Shown here: positions 46,443-57,970 of the stretch, one piece after another
Position numbering within the stretch: the stretch's first letter is position 1
How the letters are laid out: every line of letters begins with the position of its first letter
NCBI GenBank assembly: GCA_032622095.1
Contig: CP136069.1
Coordinates: 53,490,760 to 53,554,759 of the forward strand
DNA length: 64,000 bases
Origin: Siphonodentalium dalli
Taxonomy: Eukaryota; Mollusca; Scaphopoda; Gadilida; Siphonodentaliidae
Reading direction: 5' to 3'
Notes under the pieces: generated by a model
What the model saw: only the letters and a program-made list of their open reading frames with translations
What the model was told of the DNA's origin: nothing
Databases searched by the model: none
Program-made: the position numbers and the translations under genes

Positions 46443-46557
46443 CCCCTCCATGACTGGAGCTTCCTGAAATTTTGTGAAACCCATGTGCCAATGCATTCTC
46501 TAGTATATGCGATGCTCTCTATGGGCGACTCGCATATATACGAGAATGCATTGGCGT
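46443..46557. mobile_element. Hairpin element, CCATGACTGGAG type (copy D)
   Basis: CCCCTCCATGACTGGAGCTT and CCTGAAATTTTGTG lead into a hairpin (GCCAATGCATTCTCTAGTAT with ACGAGAATGCATTGGC). It directly abuts the MITE at 46047-46438, sharing the TTAA at 46439-46442. Confidence 0.6.
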
Positions 46558-47084
46558 CACATGATCACTAAAGGCCAATTTAATTTTCGAATCACCGAAT
46601 ATTTTTGTATAGTGCCTTGATATACAGTTTTAATAACAATATATGACAAAAAATATTATTAAAATACTATATTTTATCACCATTTGGAACGTCTGTGTCC
46701 CAAAGGTGCCCACATAGTAATAGAATATCTGAAATCATAGAAACATTTCCCCCGTTTGGCTACCAGAATGCAACAGAATTCAAATTAAGATATAGAGTTA
46801 TTCCCCTTACATTGCAAACAATAGACCTTGCAGTACAGAATGTATATTTTTTACATAAATACTTTTCGTTATTCTGTCCATCTTTTGTATATAATTTCGT
46901 TTTCTCAATATCCATTCATGTTATTTAATTGGCTCAGAGAATAAAGCAATTATAAAACACGTCAGAACCTCAACAAAAACAACATGTTCACAGTTTATTA
47001 CAACGCACATGTCGATAATACAATGTCTTGGATCTTCCTCTTTCAACTGGTATATGATATGGCATATATTTTATATAATGTGAT
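46558..47084. other. AT-rich spacer, nothing recognised
   Basis: The plus-strand frame at 46695-46928 has no motif or splice support. Confidence 0.4.
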
Positions 47085-47365
47085 CTGGGAGGGTGACGAC
47101 CCCCCTACCCCTGGCATCCGGCATCCGGCTTAAAATGGACCCCGGCATCCGGAATACGCCATAACAGAGAGGCGGCATCCGGAATACTATTTGATTAAAT
47201 TTATTGAAAATAGACTCGGGAACGAAGTGAACGTTGGCATGAGGTATTGGAATTAGTCTCCGTATTGGCTGGTAATGATTTTATTTAGCAGCTTTACGGA
47301 AAGATTAAACTTTTTACTAAATGTATGATCTCATATCATACATATATACACCCTGTCTAACTTAA

Positions 47366-47602
47366 TCGCGGCCATATTGGACCCACCAGGTCCGGTTCCG
47401 TGGTTTTAGTGCTACAGTTCAAAGTTTTGGAGTAGCATTTCCATATATGACATAAATGGAAGTCATGACTATTCAAAAGCTCCATATATGGATATGCTAC
47501 TCCACAACTTTGATCTGTAGCAATAAAACAACCGGGGCTGCATGGAAGAATCTCTGATACCACGGAACCGGACCTGCATGGTGGATCTAATATGGCCGCG
47601 AG
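47366..47602. mobile_element. TTAA-flanked foldback MITE, CGCGGCCATATT family
   Basis: TTAA at 47362 and 47603; inner ends CGCGGCCATATTGGAC and ATCTAATATGGCCGCG. Further inverted pairs are CAGGTCCGGTTCCGTGG with CCACGGAACCGGACCTG, and AGTTTTGGAGTAGCATTTCC with GGATATGCTACTCCACAACT. An eroded relative lies at 3890-4115. Confidence 0.75.
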
Positions 47603-47829
47603 TTAATGACATGATAGGCGTATTTGGTGTGGGTGAAAGGCATAGACCATGTTCCAAATGTTGACAGGAGTGGTATAATATACTGAATGAGGAGAAGTTG
47701 AAGTGGCATGTGCGGAAACCACCTAGCAAATCTTGGGTGACCGTTCATGGTCGTACACGGTAGTATTGAACACCAGGGACACGCAAATAGAAAACTAACA
47801 TCTTTTTAATATTTAATATTTCAAATTAA

Positions 47830-48172
47830 AGGTATAGGCCTACTCAATCAGAGGGTCTCCATATCATCACATTCCAACAAGAACGACAACATGTTTTGAA
47901 ATGCCGCTTCAGTTATCAGAATCTAATACTTGCCCAAATATAACGAAAAGCACAATCAACTATAGTATAAAATTCCACAAAACCTGTTATTTATCAACAT
48001 TTTGTTCAACGAAATTTTGCCGGTTTGTCAATTATCTAACACAAAAAGCCACTTGATTTTAGAGTTATCCATCTTTACCCGCAATTTGGTCAATGAAATT
48101 CTTCTCGTTGATTGTCTATTGGGCCATTTAAAATAATAGATTTCAAACATCGATATTTGATCACTCTGAGCT
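47830..48172. mobile_element. AGGTACTC-family MITE, right end lost (copy 6)
   Basis: TTAA then AGGTATAGGCCTACTCAATC begins it. The body follows copies 2 and 5 (CATTTTGTTCAACGAAATTTTG, TAGAGTTATCCATCTTTACC) up to GATATTTGATCACTCTGAGC, then stops matching before the terminal repeat. Confidence 0.65.
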
Positions 48173-48790
48173 GTACAACTTTGAACCTGTAGTTCGAGAC
48201 TCCGAGTGTCTTACTAACCCATTCGCCATTCGCCAAGGGCATATTCTTTTGTCAACACCACCCTGATTGTACTTAGTTTGTCTTCTCCGTTAAGTTTAGT
48301 CCAAAACTGCGAGTTTCAGACTTTTTAATGGTGTTATTAAATTGAAGTCGCATGCAGGCTTCTAAATACATTTTTCAAAATTTAATAAAAATTAATTACA
48401 TATTCAAAATTATTGCCAAGGAGACATCAGATGGGCGACAACTCTATCGGATAATATAACAAACCGATATCGCAGATCAGCATTGCGATTTATTTTAACA
48501 GTAGGTACTATATATTAATTATCACTATTTAGATATCTCAGATGTGATAACGAGACGTATAATTAGCTAAATTGTGGAAAATAGAGAGTCCGAGCAAAGA
48601 AATATAAATTAGCGGACGTAATTTCGTTGTGTTTTTGCTGTTTAACGTCAAGAAAAATTATCAATGGAAGCATCCGGCATCCGATATATGTGCCCGACGG
48701 CATCCGGCGTACGGTGGTCTGGCATCCGGAATACGCCATAACAGACCCCGCATCCGGCGTACGAAAATGGGGGTCGTCACCCTCATCTGG

Positions 48791-49087
48791 GGGTTCGAAA
48801 ATTAAGTGGGCCTTTAATGCTACGCAGCTCCCGTTTTGAAAGGATAAAGGGCCAAAACGAGAGTTATGCATAAATCCAGGCGATATCCGGCGATAAACAA
48901 TGAATTTCACATATCATCATCTTCATTGTATATAATCTGAATACATTTGAGAGTTTGAAAATATTATACCAAGAACTGCTCGAATAATTAATAATTTCAG
49001 ACAACAGTCCAATCACAAAATAGCTTATTGTCTCGGCTCTATGAGAGGAAGCTTCATTTGTATCATGGTGTTGAGTAAAATGTTTAA
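48791..49087. other. Spacer, nothing recognised
   Basis: No repeat or gene seen. Confidence 0.4.
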
Positions 49088-49480
49088 CCCTTTACCCAAC
49101 AGAAGGGCCATGTGCCAATGCATTCTCTTATATATGCGAGTCGACCATAGGTCGCCTCGCATATATAAGAGAATGCATTGGCTTAATACATTAAAAATTA
49201 TAAAATTGTTAAAGAATGTAAGAAAAAATGGTAAAAAGTGTTTAAAAAAAGATTTTTTTTAGGCCAATGCATTCTCTTATATATGCGAGGCGACCTATGG
49301 TCGACTCGCATATATAAGAGAATGCATTGGCACAGGGCGTGACTGTAACTATCACAATGTGGTCAAGGAGCCGGTTCCAATGATATCCATATTTGTATGG
49401 TTCTATTGAGACAGACCGAAGATATTTTAGGCTGTTGAAGCTTTATTTGGCCGGTTTTGGCCGGTTTGTTGGGTAAAGGG
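49088..49480. mobile_element. TTAA-flanked double-hairpin MITE, CCCTTTACCC family (copy 4)
   Basis: TTAA at 49084 and 49481. Both 69-bp hairpins are intact, with the same order as copy 2. Short frames across it are artefacts of the hairpins. Confidence 0.9.
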
Positions 49481-50008
49481 TTAATTGCATAATATAACAT
49501 CATATCCCCATACATTATAATACATGTGCACATGTCCCCTGTACGCCCCCACCCGGCTTGGCCGCTCCTGCAGACAAGACGATTAAGTGATCATATTTCT
49601 AATGATAGGAAACACAATGCAGTAGTTAAATACCCGATAAACTATAGCCATGGGAATCGGAGTTGAGATACTCCATGTGCCGTGCTTCATATCCACGCGA
49701 GGCTCAGTGTGCTAATGACAGTACATATCTCGTGAAAATAATATGTCTCCATGTGGATGCAATATACAACAGAATGTTGAACATAATCAGGAACGTGTGT
49801 GTATAATGTGGCCTTCTTGGTGGGCCTATAGTGCATCTATGCCAGCTGGTAAAGCGTAACACAGAGCAGAGATGCAGTTTAACATTTCTGTTTCAATTCT
49901 ATAATTATGCTGATTGACTTGTAGACTCAAGTTGACAAGTGTCGAGTTGAGTATGCTAGTACCAATACTCGTATGTACAATTTCGGAGGAAGTGCATAGT
50001 GCTGCAGA
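49481..50008. other. Spacer, nothing recognised
   Basis: No gene or shared repeat identified. Confidence 0.4.
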
Positions 50009-50540
50009 GGGGGGGGGGGGGGGGGGGGGGGTGAAAAAAAAAATTCCGGCACATATGCCGGGGTGGGTGGGTGGTCAAAGCCACCAACAAGCAATTTTTT
50101 CCGCAACTAAAAAAAAAAATTCCTGCTTGTTTTGTTAGTGTTTTGGCAATGAGTTGCGCTTCAAAACCACTTTGAATGAGAGAAATAATTCTAACTGGTA
50201 AACTGAGTGCGGGCAGTTATCGTGTTGTATTTTGTTGCAAATTTTGAAATCCAAGATGGCCGCTGGCAGCCATGTTTTTTTGGCCGAATGACCTCAAAAT
50301 GACTCATTCCTATTTACAGGTCCATGTTAACATCCATGATAAATAGTATGCACAGAAATTCATATACAGCTGTTTATAGTGAATTCCCCCCTGCAAATAT
50401 CTGTTTTAGTGTTAAAAGGGGGGTGGGTGTCAAAAAATGGTCGGAAAAAACTGCCGAAAACGGACAAAAAATTGGCGGTGGGGGTGGGTGGGTACAAAAA
50501 ATGATCGAAAGGGAAAAAATGCCATACGTGCCTGAATTTG
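50009..50540. repeat. G-rich low-complexity zone including a 23-base poly-G
   Basis: Poly-G lies at 50009-50031, then GGGGTGGGTGGGTGG (50060-50075), GGGGGGTGGGTG (50418-50429) and GGTGGGGGTGGGTGGG (50475-50492). Several stretches fit the four-G-tract pattern of quadruplexes. Frames in it are artefacts. An AAGATGGCCGCTGGCAGCCA phrase at 50253 is a common old interspersed motif. Confidence 0.7.
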
Positions 50541-50658
50541 TTTTCTGAATCCCCCCCATAGTGCTGCTCAAATATAACGGTGGATCCGTGCTGCGTCAAC
50601 ATTCGAACCCAAGTTCAGACAGATACTCCCAACTCTCGGTGAAATTGCTTCCTTTTAA

Positions 50659-51101
50659 AGGTACTCAATCCAATTAAAAACCCCTAAATTACTATTTCTT
50701 TGGCTTCGGGGATAAAAAATATTTGATTCGAGTCGAGGAACCTACCCATCAAAGCTCAGAGTGATTAGATATCGATTTTTGAAGTGCGTTATTGTTTGAG
50801 GCCCAGAAACAAGCCGTCAAACGAACGGTCTCGGTCAAAATTGCGGATAAAGATGGATAACTCTAAAAACAAGTGGTAATACGGCCAAATTTCGTGAATA
50901 CTCAAGTGATAATACGGCCATATTTCGTTGAACACAATGTTGATAAATAACACGTTTTGGGAGATGTTATGCCATAGTTGACAGTGGTTAGCATTATTTT
51001 GTTATAATTAATCGATTCTGATAACTAACGCGTATTTTGAAAAAATGTTGTTGTTGTTATATCTTGATGATATGGATACCCTCTGATAGGATTGAGTACC
51101 T
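50659..51101. mobile_element. TTAA-flanked MITE, AGGTACTC family (copy 7, inverted)
   Basis: TTAA at 50655 and 51102; ends AGGTACTCAATCCAATT and GATAGGATTGAGTACCT. It includes a 30-bp near-duplicate (AGTGGTAATACGGCC and AGTGATAATACGGCC) and a GTTGTTGTT run. Confidence 0.8.
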
Positions 51102-51111
51102 TTAAGGATAT

Positions 51112-51290
51112 CCCGTAGCCGAGATGGTTAGGTTGTGGGTACGATCATCGCATTCTGGGCTAGACAAGGTTGGCACGGGTTCTAACCCTGACATGGGTGA
51201 AATTCGGGACCGATTTTCCAGCTTAATCTGAGTTGAGGGACATTTTAATGTGCCATTCCGATCACTCATAATCAACAAGTTGGGTAAATA
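51112..51290 (+). mobile_element. tRNA-derived SINE-like fragment
   Basis: TAGCCGAGATGGTTAGG resembles a polymerase III A box and ACGGGTTCTAACCC a B box, about 55 bp apart, as in tRNAs with a long variable arm (Ser or Leu type). The region between them does not fold as an intact tRNA, so a SINE head is more likely than a gene. An unrelated tail (GGGACCGATTTTCCAGC and AGTTGAGGGACATTT) follows. Confidence 0.45.
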
Positions 51291-52246
51291 TTAGAGAAGA
51301 AATTTCCACAAAGTTCACAAGAGTGATCAACAACTATACATTTATCATATAGTGTAAATAGCACTTTATCTGAGGCAGACATTAGACAAATATGCTAATT
51401 TCTTCCCACTGTATAATCTGACTTTGTGTTCACGCTCAGGGTTTGTAGTTGAGGAGTTTCCATTTATAGGAAAACTTAAATAATTTGGGAGCTCTGTATC
51501 AATATTGTTTTGTAGAGAAATCCATATATTACACAAAAGAAGATGATTTTTGAAACTTTTGAAGTATAAGTGTTATTGAATAATCTCTTGATAAATCATG
51601 GCTGGGAGTTGGACATGTACGATCGAATGATGAAACATACGTTGTTGGGCCTGGGTACGTTATTGTTGGGAGAACTGGATTGAACAAAACGACATATAAA
51701 TCGTATAAGTTTCCTCCAGCAGTTCTGGCACAGCTTCATCGGTCCAAATTTGGACCTTTTTATATTATTTAACACGTCATTACATATTTCCTTATCTGTC
51801 AATATAGTGCTGAATAGGCGCGTGCCTGTCGGCAGTCACTTGGCATCGCGCCAACAACATCTACATTGATTCAGGGGGATTAATACTATTTCGAAAAGCC
51901 GCGCATGACACCAACACCAGACAATTCAAAATGATTGTTTTGTTAATTAAAGTTAAACTATTGTGAAACTTTGTTGCACTAACGAAGATAGACACAAAAA
52001 CACAAATTGTGGGACCATATTTTCTTTCGCCAACCAGAGCGTCAGGTAGGCCTATCACTTGCGGTAAATATACAACAAAATATTTTATCCGCATACGCCA
52101 AATATTAAGACAAATCAAGAAAGCGGAACGACGGTAAACAGGTAACGGGAACAACTTCGACAAGAAAGGATAAATCGACAATGTCTGACGTTACATAATT
52201 ATATGATATATACCGTATAATAATATATAATAATCAAATAGTAACA
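51291..52246. other. No gene recognised
   Basis: Minus-strand frames at 51596-51802 and 51861-52181 have no recognisable domain. AT-rich. Confidence 0.4.
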
Positions 52247-52742
52247 TCTATATATATATAAAAGTAGGATCTGTATGTCCGTCTGTCTGTCTGTCCGGAT
52301 TTTTCACAAGAATGCTGGTCCGATTTCAATCAAATTTGGTGTGGTGACTCGGGGAACCATGGCGGAGGTTATAATGACGTTAGTTTTTCGAAAGTTTAAT
52401 TTAAAAATTAATTAAATAAATAATTTATTTTTAAAAATAAGCTAACAATGGGCCTATTTCAGAATCAGATATTATCCTATTTGCAGGATGATATGTTGCA
52501 GCAGATATGTACAATCTTCATATATGTGTTTGCTCTGTGGCCCGCGTCATCCAAGGTAATAACGGGTATAAGTCTACTATGGGTTCATTCCAGAATCAAA
52601 TAAATCTAACAATATTTAACTCCAATATGAACTTATTTGCACGAGGATATATTGATGTAGCATAATACACACACATATATATATATTCGTATATATCATG
52701 TGCGCGACGCTGAATAAGGCTCACGAAGTGAGCCTCAGCTAG
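52247..52742 (+). mobile_element. Non-autonomous Helitron
   Basis: It begins TCTATATATATATAAAAGTA directly after an A, followed by (GTCT)n and CCGATTTCAATCAAATTTGG. It ends with a hairpin AGGCTCAC-GAA-GTGAGCCT, then CAG and CTAG, with T next. These are the defining Helitron features: A|TC start, 3' hairpin, CTRR|T end and no target duplication. The 496-bp body encodes nothing. Confidence 0.75.
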
Positions 52743-53088
52743 TATATAATAATTGTATTGTATTTGCACTATATTTTTATGGACTGTTTTCTGTTTATAT
52801 ATTCGTTACTTGTGTTATTTAAACAAAATTGGAGCCATGGGTAACTTTGATTAATAACGTACTCGCTATATTGCGTACCGGTTACACTTTTTGCAGGATG
52901 TATGTATTCGCGTATGCATAATCGCGGATGTGTCATTGTTGCAGTATGTAACTTTTATATATCGTTCCGTGCTATGGAAAACATCTTTATACAATTTATA
53001 GGTTCGGAGTTTATACTATTCGGTTCAGTTACAGTTTCGAAATATTTGTTTATATAGACATTTTTCAGTCCTTCTAAGATTATTTTGA
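52743..53088. other. Spacer, nothing recognised
   Basis: AT-rich sequence between the Helitron and the LINE fragment. Confidence 0.4.
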
Positions 53089-53373
53089 TGTTTCTATTAT
53101 TCAAATGCGTTTCGGATGTATGAATTCGCGATCCTATTGTATAACCTGTTGAGACCGAAACACAAAGTGGATCGAAAAATCAAAGCTCAGACGTTCGAGG
53201 GGTATATTTCAAAGAACTTTGTTTCTACACAGGAGTGTAACAACTCTAAACCATACGAACTAATCGACACCAAGACTCCTGAATTAAAGAACTCATTCTT
53301 TCGTAAAACACACAAGGACTGGAATACTCTGGAAGAAGACAGCATGCGATCCATCCAAACGACAATGGGCTGA
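53089..53373 (+). pseudogene. LINE ORF2 terminal fragment, SFF-type
   Basis: From about 53101 the frame reads MYEFAILLYNLLRPKHKVDR, then KAQTFEGYISKNFVST, and ends KNSFFRKTHKDWNTLEEDSM up to a TGA at 53371. The SFF..T..DWN.L pattern marks the C-terminus of many non-LTR reverse transcriptases. No RT core precedes it, so it is a truncated copy, different in type from LINE A and B. It lies 150 bp left of the 31-bp array. Confidence 0.55.
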
Positions 53374-53523
53374 GAACCAGCTGAAACAAACAAAACGTCC
53401 TAAATCATCCCATCACACGCGCTTATATGTACATCCGAACGTATCCTGCGCGAATACCAACACAGATACAGATACAGATGATTGGTTAGTTGATTGAACA
53501 GTACCAAGTGTATACAAAAGACA

Positions 53524-56500
53524 TTACGGTCAGTGTCAGACCCAGCTGTTAACTTTACGGTCAGTGTCCGACCCAGCTGTTAGCTTTACGGTCAGTGTCA
53601 GACCCAGCTGTTAACTTTACGGTCAGTGTCAGACCCAGCTGTTAACTTTACGGTCAGTGTCAGACCCAGCTGTTAACTTTACGGTCAGTGTCCGACCCAG
53701 CTGTTAACTTTACGGTCAGTGTCCGACCCAGCTGTTAACTTTACGGTCAGTGTCCGACCCAGCTGTTAACTTTACGGTCAGTGTCCGACCCAGCTGTTAA
53801 CTTTACGGTCAGTGTCCGACCCAGTTGTTAACTTTACGGTCAGTGTCCGACCCAGCTGTTAACTTTACGGTCAGTGTCCGACCCGGCTGTTAACTTTACG
53901 GTCAGTGTCCGACTCGGCTGTTAACTTTACGGTCAGTGTCCGACCCGGCTGTTAATTTTACGGTCAGTGTCCGACCCGGCTGTTAACTTTACGGTCAGTG
54001 TCCGACCCGGCTATTAACTTTACGGTCAGTGTCCGACCCGGCTGTTAACTTTACGGTCAGTGTCCGACCCGGCTGTTCACTTTACGGTCAGTGTCCGACC
54101 CGGCTGTTAACTTTACGGTCAGTGTCCGACCCGGCTGTTAACTTTACGATGAGTGTCCGACCCGGCTGTTAACTTTACGGTCAGTGTCCGACCCGGCTGT
54201 TAAGTTTACGGTCAGTGTCCGACCCGGCTGTTAACTTTACGGTCGGTGTCCGACCCGGCTGTTAACTTTACGGTCAGTGTCCGACCCGGCTGTTAACTTT
54301 ACGGTCAGTGTCCGACCCGGCTGTTAACTTTACGGTCAGTGTCCGACCCAGTTGTTAACTTTACGGTCAGTGTCCGACCCAGCTGTTAACTTTACGGTCA
54401 GTGTCCGACCCGGCTGTTAACTTTACGGTCAATGTCCGACCCGGCTGTTAACTTTACGGTCAGTGTCCGACCCGGCTGTTAATTTTACGGTCAGTGTCCG
54501 ACCCGGCTGTTAACTTTACGGTCAGTGTCCGACCCGGCTGTTAACTTTACGGTCAGTGTCCGACCCGGCTGTTAACTTTACGGTCAGTGTCCGACCCGGC
54601 TGTTCACTTTACGGTCAGTGTCCGACCCGGCTGTTAACTTTACGGTCAGTGTCCGACCCGGCTGTTAACTTTGCGGTCAGTGTCCGACCCGGCTGTTAAC
54701 TTTACGATGAGTGTCCGACACGGCTGTTAACTTTACGGTCAGTGTCCGACCCGGCTGTTAACTTTACGGTCAGTGTCCGACCCGGCTGTTAACTTTACGG
54801 TCGGTGTCCGACCCGGCTGTTAACTTTACGGTCAGTGTCCGACCCGGCTGTTAACTTTACGGTCAGTGTCCGACCCGGCTGTTAACTTTACGGTCAGTGT
54901 CCGACCCAGCTGTTAACTTTACGGTCAGTGTCCGACCCAGCTGTTAACTTTACGGTCAGTGTCCGACACAGCTGTTAACTTTACGGTCAGTGTCCGACCC
55001 AGCTGTTAACTTTACGGTCAGTGTCCGACCCAGCTGTTAACTTTACGGTCAGTGTCAGACCCAGCTGTTATCTTTACGGTCAGTGTCCGACCCAGCTGTT
55101 AACTTTACGGTCAGTGTCCGACCCAGCTGTTAGCTTTACGGTCAGTGTCCGACCCAGCTGTTAACTTTACGGTCAGTGTCCTACCCAGCTGTTAACTTTA
55201 CGGTCAGTGTCCGACCCAGCTGTTAACTTTACGGTCAGTGTCCGACCCAGCTGTTAACTTTACGGTCAGTGTCCGACCCAGCTGTTAACTTTACGGTCAT
55301 GGTCCGACCCAGCTGTTATCTTTACGGTCAGTGTCCGACCCGGCTGTTAACTTTACGGTCAGTGTCCGACCCGGCTGTTAACTTTACGGTCAGTGTCCGA
55401 CCCGGCTGTTAACTTTACGGTCAGTGTCCGACCCAGCTGTTAACTTTACGGTCAGTGTCCGACCCAGCTGTTAACTTTACGGTCAGTGTCCGACACAGCT
55501 GTTAACTTTACGGTCAGTGTCCGACACAGCTGTTAACTTTACGGTCAGTGTCCGACACAGATGTTAACTTTACGGTCAGTGTCCGACCCAGCTGTTAACT
55601 TTACGATCAGTGTCCGACCCAGCTGTTAACTTTACGGTCAGTGTCCGACCCAGCTGTTAACTTTACGGTCAGTGTCCGACCCAGCTGTTAACTTTACGGT
55701 CAGTGTCAGACCCAGCTGTTATCTTTACGGTCAGTGTCCGACCCAGCTGTTAACTTTACGGTCAGTGTCCGACCCAGTTGTTAACTTTACGGTCAGTGTC
55801 CGACCCAGCTGTTAACTTTACGGTCAGTGTCCGAGCCAGCTGTTAACTTTACGGTCAGTGTCCGACCCAGCTGTTAACTTTACGGTCAGTGTCCGACCCA
55901 GCTGTTAATTTTACGGTCAGTGTCCGACCCAGCTGTTAACTTTACGGTCAGTGTCCGACCCAGCTGTTATCTTTACGGTCAGTGTCCGACCCAGCTGTTA
56001 TCTTTACGGTCAGTGTCCGACCCAGCTGTTAACTTTACGGTCAGTGTCCGACCCAGCTGTTAACTTTACGGTCAGTGTCCGACCCAGCTGTTAACTTTAC
56101 GGTCAGTGTCCGACGCAGCTGTTAACTTTACGGTCAGTGTCCGACCCAGCTGTTAACTTTACGGTCAGTGTCCGACCCAGCTGTTAACTTTACGGTCAGT
56201 GTCCGACCCAGCTGTTAACTTTACGGTCAGTGTCCGACCCAGCTGTTAACTTTACGGTCAGTGTCAGACCCAGCTGTTAACTTTACGGTCAGTGTCAGAC
56301 CCAGCTGTTAACTTTACGGTCAGTGTCAGACCCACCTGTTAACTTTACGGTCAGTGTCCGACCCACCTGTTAACTTTACGGTCAGTGTCCGACCCAGCTG
56401 TTAACTTTACGGTCAGTGTCCGACCCAGCTGTTAACTTTACGGTCAGTGTCCGACCCAGCTGTTAACTTTACGGTCAGTGTCCGACCCAGCTGTTAACTT

Positions 56501-57524
56501 TACGGTCAGTGTCCGACCCGGCTGTTAACTTTACGGTCAGTGTCCGACCCGGCTGTTAACTTTACGGTCAGTGTCCGACCCGGCTGTTAACTTTACGGTC
56601 AGTGTCCGACCCGGCTGTTAATTTTACGGTCAGTGTCCGACCCAGCTGTTAACTTTATGGTCAGTGTCCGACCCAGCTGTTAACTTTACGATCAGTGTCC
56701 GACCCAGCTGTTAACTTTACGGTCAGTGTCCGACCCAGCTGTTAACTTTACGGTCAGTGTCCGACCCGGCTGTTAACTTTACGGTCAGTGTCCGACCCGG
56801 CTGTTATCTTTACGGTCAGTGTCCGACCCAGCTGTTAACTTTACGGTCAGTGTCCGACCCAGCTGTTAACTTTACGGTCAGTGTCCGACCCAGCTGTTAA
56901 CTTTACGGTCAGTGTCCGACCCAGCTGTTAACTTTACGGTCAGTGTCCGACCCAGCTGTTAACTTTACGGTCAGTGTCCGACCCAGCTGTTAACTTTACG
57001 GTCAGTGTCCGACCCAGCTGTTAACTTTACGGTCAGTGTCCGACCCAGCTGTTAACTTTACGGTCAGTGTCCGACCCAGCTGTTAACTTTACGGTCACTG
57101 TCCGACCCAGCTGTTAACTTTACGGTCAGTGTCCGACCCAGCTGTTAACTTTACGGTCAGTGTCCGACCCAGCTGTTAACTTTACGGTCAGTGTCCGACG
57201 CAGCTGTTAACTTTACGGTCAGTGTCCGACGCAGCTGTTAACTTTACGGTCAGTGTCCGACCCAGCTGTTAACTTTACGGTCAGTGTCCGACCCAGCTGT
57301 TAACTTTACGGTCAGTGTCCGACCCAGCTGTTAACTTTACGGTCAGTGTCCGACCCAGCTGTTAACTTTACGGTCAGTGTCCGACCCAACTGTTAACTTT
57401 ACGGTCAGTGTCCGACCCATCTGTTAACTTTAGGGTCAGTGTCCGACCCAGCTGTTAACTTTACGGTCAGTGTCCGACCCAGCTGTTAACTTTACGGTCA
57501 GTGTCCGACCCAGCTGTTAACTTT
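53524..57524. repeat. Minisatellite, about 129 units of exactly 31 bp
   Basis: The consensus unit is AACTTTACGGTCAGTGTCCG then ACCCAGCTGTT. GGTCAGTG starts at 53528 in the first unit and 57496 in the last, a distance of 3,968, exactly 128 x 31, so there is no net insertion or deletion. Substitutions are block-wise: CAGCTG in most units, CGGCTG in blocks near 53883-54340, 54410-54890, 55335-55430, 56515-56640 and 56760-56810. Marker variants recur at whole-unit distances (for example ACGATGAG at 54148 and 54706, 18 units apart). The period is not a multiple of three and the unit carries TAA, so it is not coding. Confidence 0.97.
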
Positions 57525-57769
57525 CTGGTGATGTTGATTCTCAACTCATACCCTCACTTTTGAAAATTTGAATTAAATAAGTTTTGTTCCCGTAAAATGC
57601 GGATTTGTCAACAAAAAAATATATTATGAGTTCTCCTGAATCAAGATATACTTTCATTTATGAAAATTGTCTGACTTCCATGTATGTACGAGCGCAAACA
57701 AGATTTGAGTTGGCAATTAAGTGCCATATATTTAAAAAACCTGCCACAGATATAGTGTTATTTACTATT
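57525..57769. other. Spacer, nothing recognised
   Basis: AT-rich; no repeat or gene. Confidence 0.4.
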
Positions 57770-57970
57770 TCTATATATGTAACAGAGTATGATATGTCTG
57801 TCCGTCTGTCCGTTCGCGATTTTCTCCCAGACCCCTGTACCGATTTCAACCAAATTTGGTGTGGTGACTCGGGATACCCTGGCGGATTTTAACGGCGTTA
57901 GATTTTCAAAATTTAGTTCTATAACAAATTAATTTAATTAAAAAAAAATATATATATATATATATTGGCA
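57770..57970 (+). mobile_element. Helitron-like 5' end, truncated
   Basis: TCTATATATGTAACAGAGTA starts it. GTCTGTCCGTCTGTCCG, CCGATTTCAACCAAATTTGG and TGTGGTGACTCGGG follow, as in the Helitron at 52247, then a (TA)n run at 57947-57965. No 3' hairpin or CTRR end was found, so it is 3'-truncated. Confidence 0.6.

Larger units (their letters stand above)
47085..48790. mobile_element. Possible 1.7-kb element bounded by GAGGGTGACGACCCCC
   Basis: GGGAGGGTGACGACCCCCC at about 47088 is matched by GGGGGTCGTCACCCTC at 48769-48784. Next to each end lies a cluster of GGCATCCGG phrases with GGAATACGCCATAACAGA. Two other MITEs (47366, 47830) are nested within. The long minus-strand frame at 48563-48910 crosses the right-hand cluster and is not supported as a gene. 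Confidence 0.4.

Noticed and set aside
50560-50650. Minus-strand GGGTTCGAAT resembling a tRNA B box
   Set aside because: No convincing A box or cloverleaf at the right distance; at most an old SINE remnant.
53524-57524. CRISPR array
   Set aside because: The units are contiguous 31-mers without variable spacers, and there are no cas genes.
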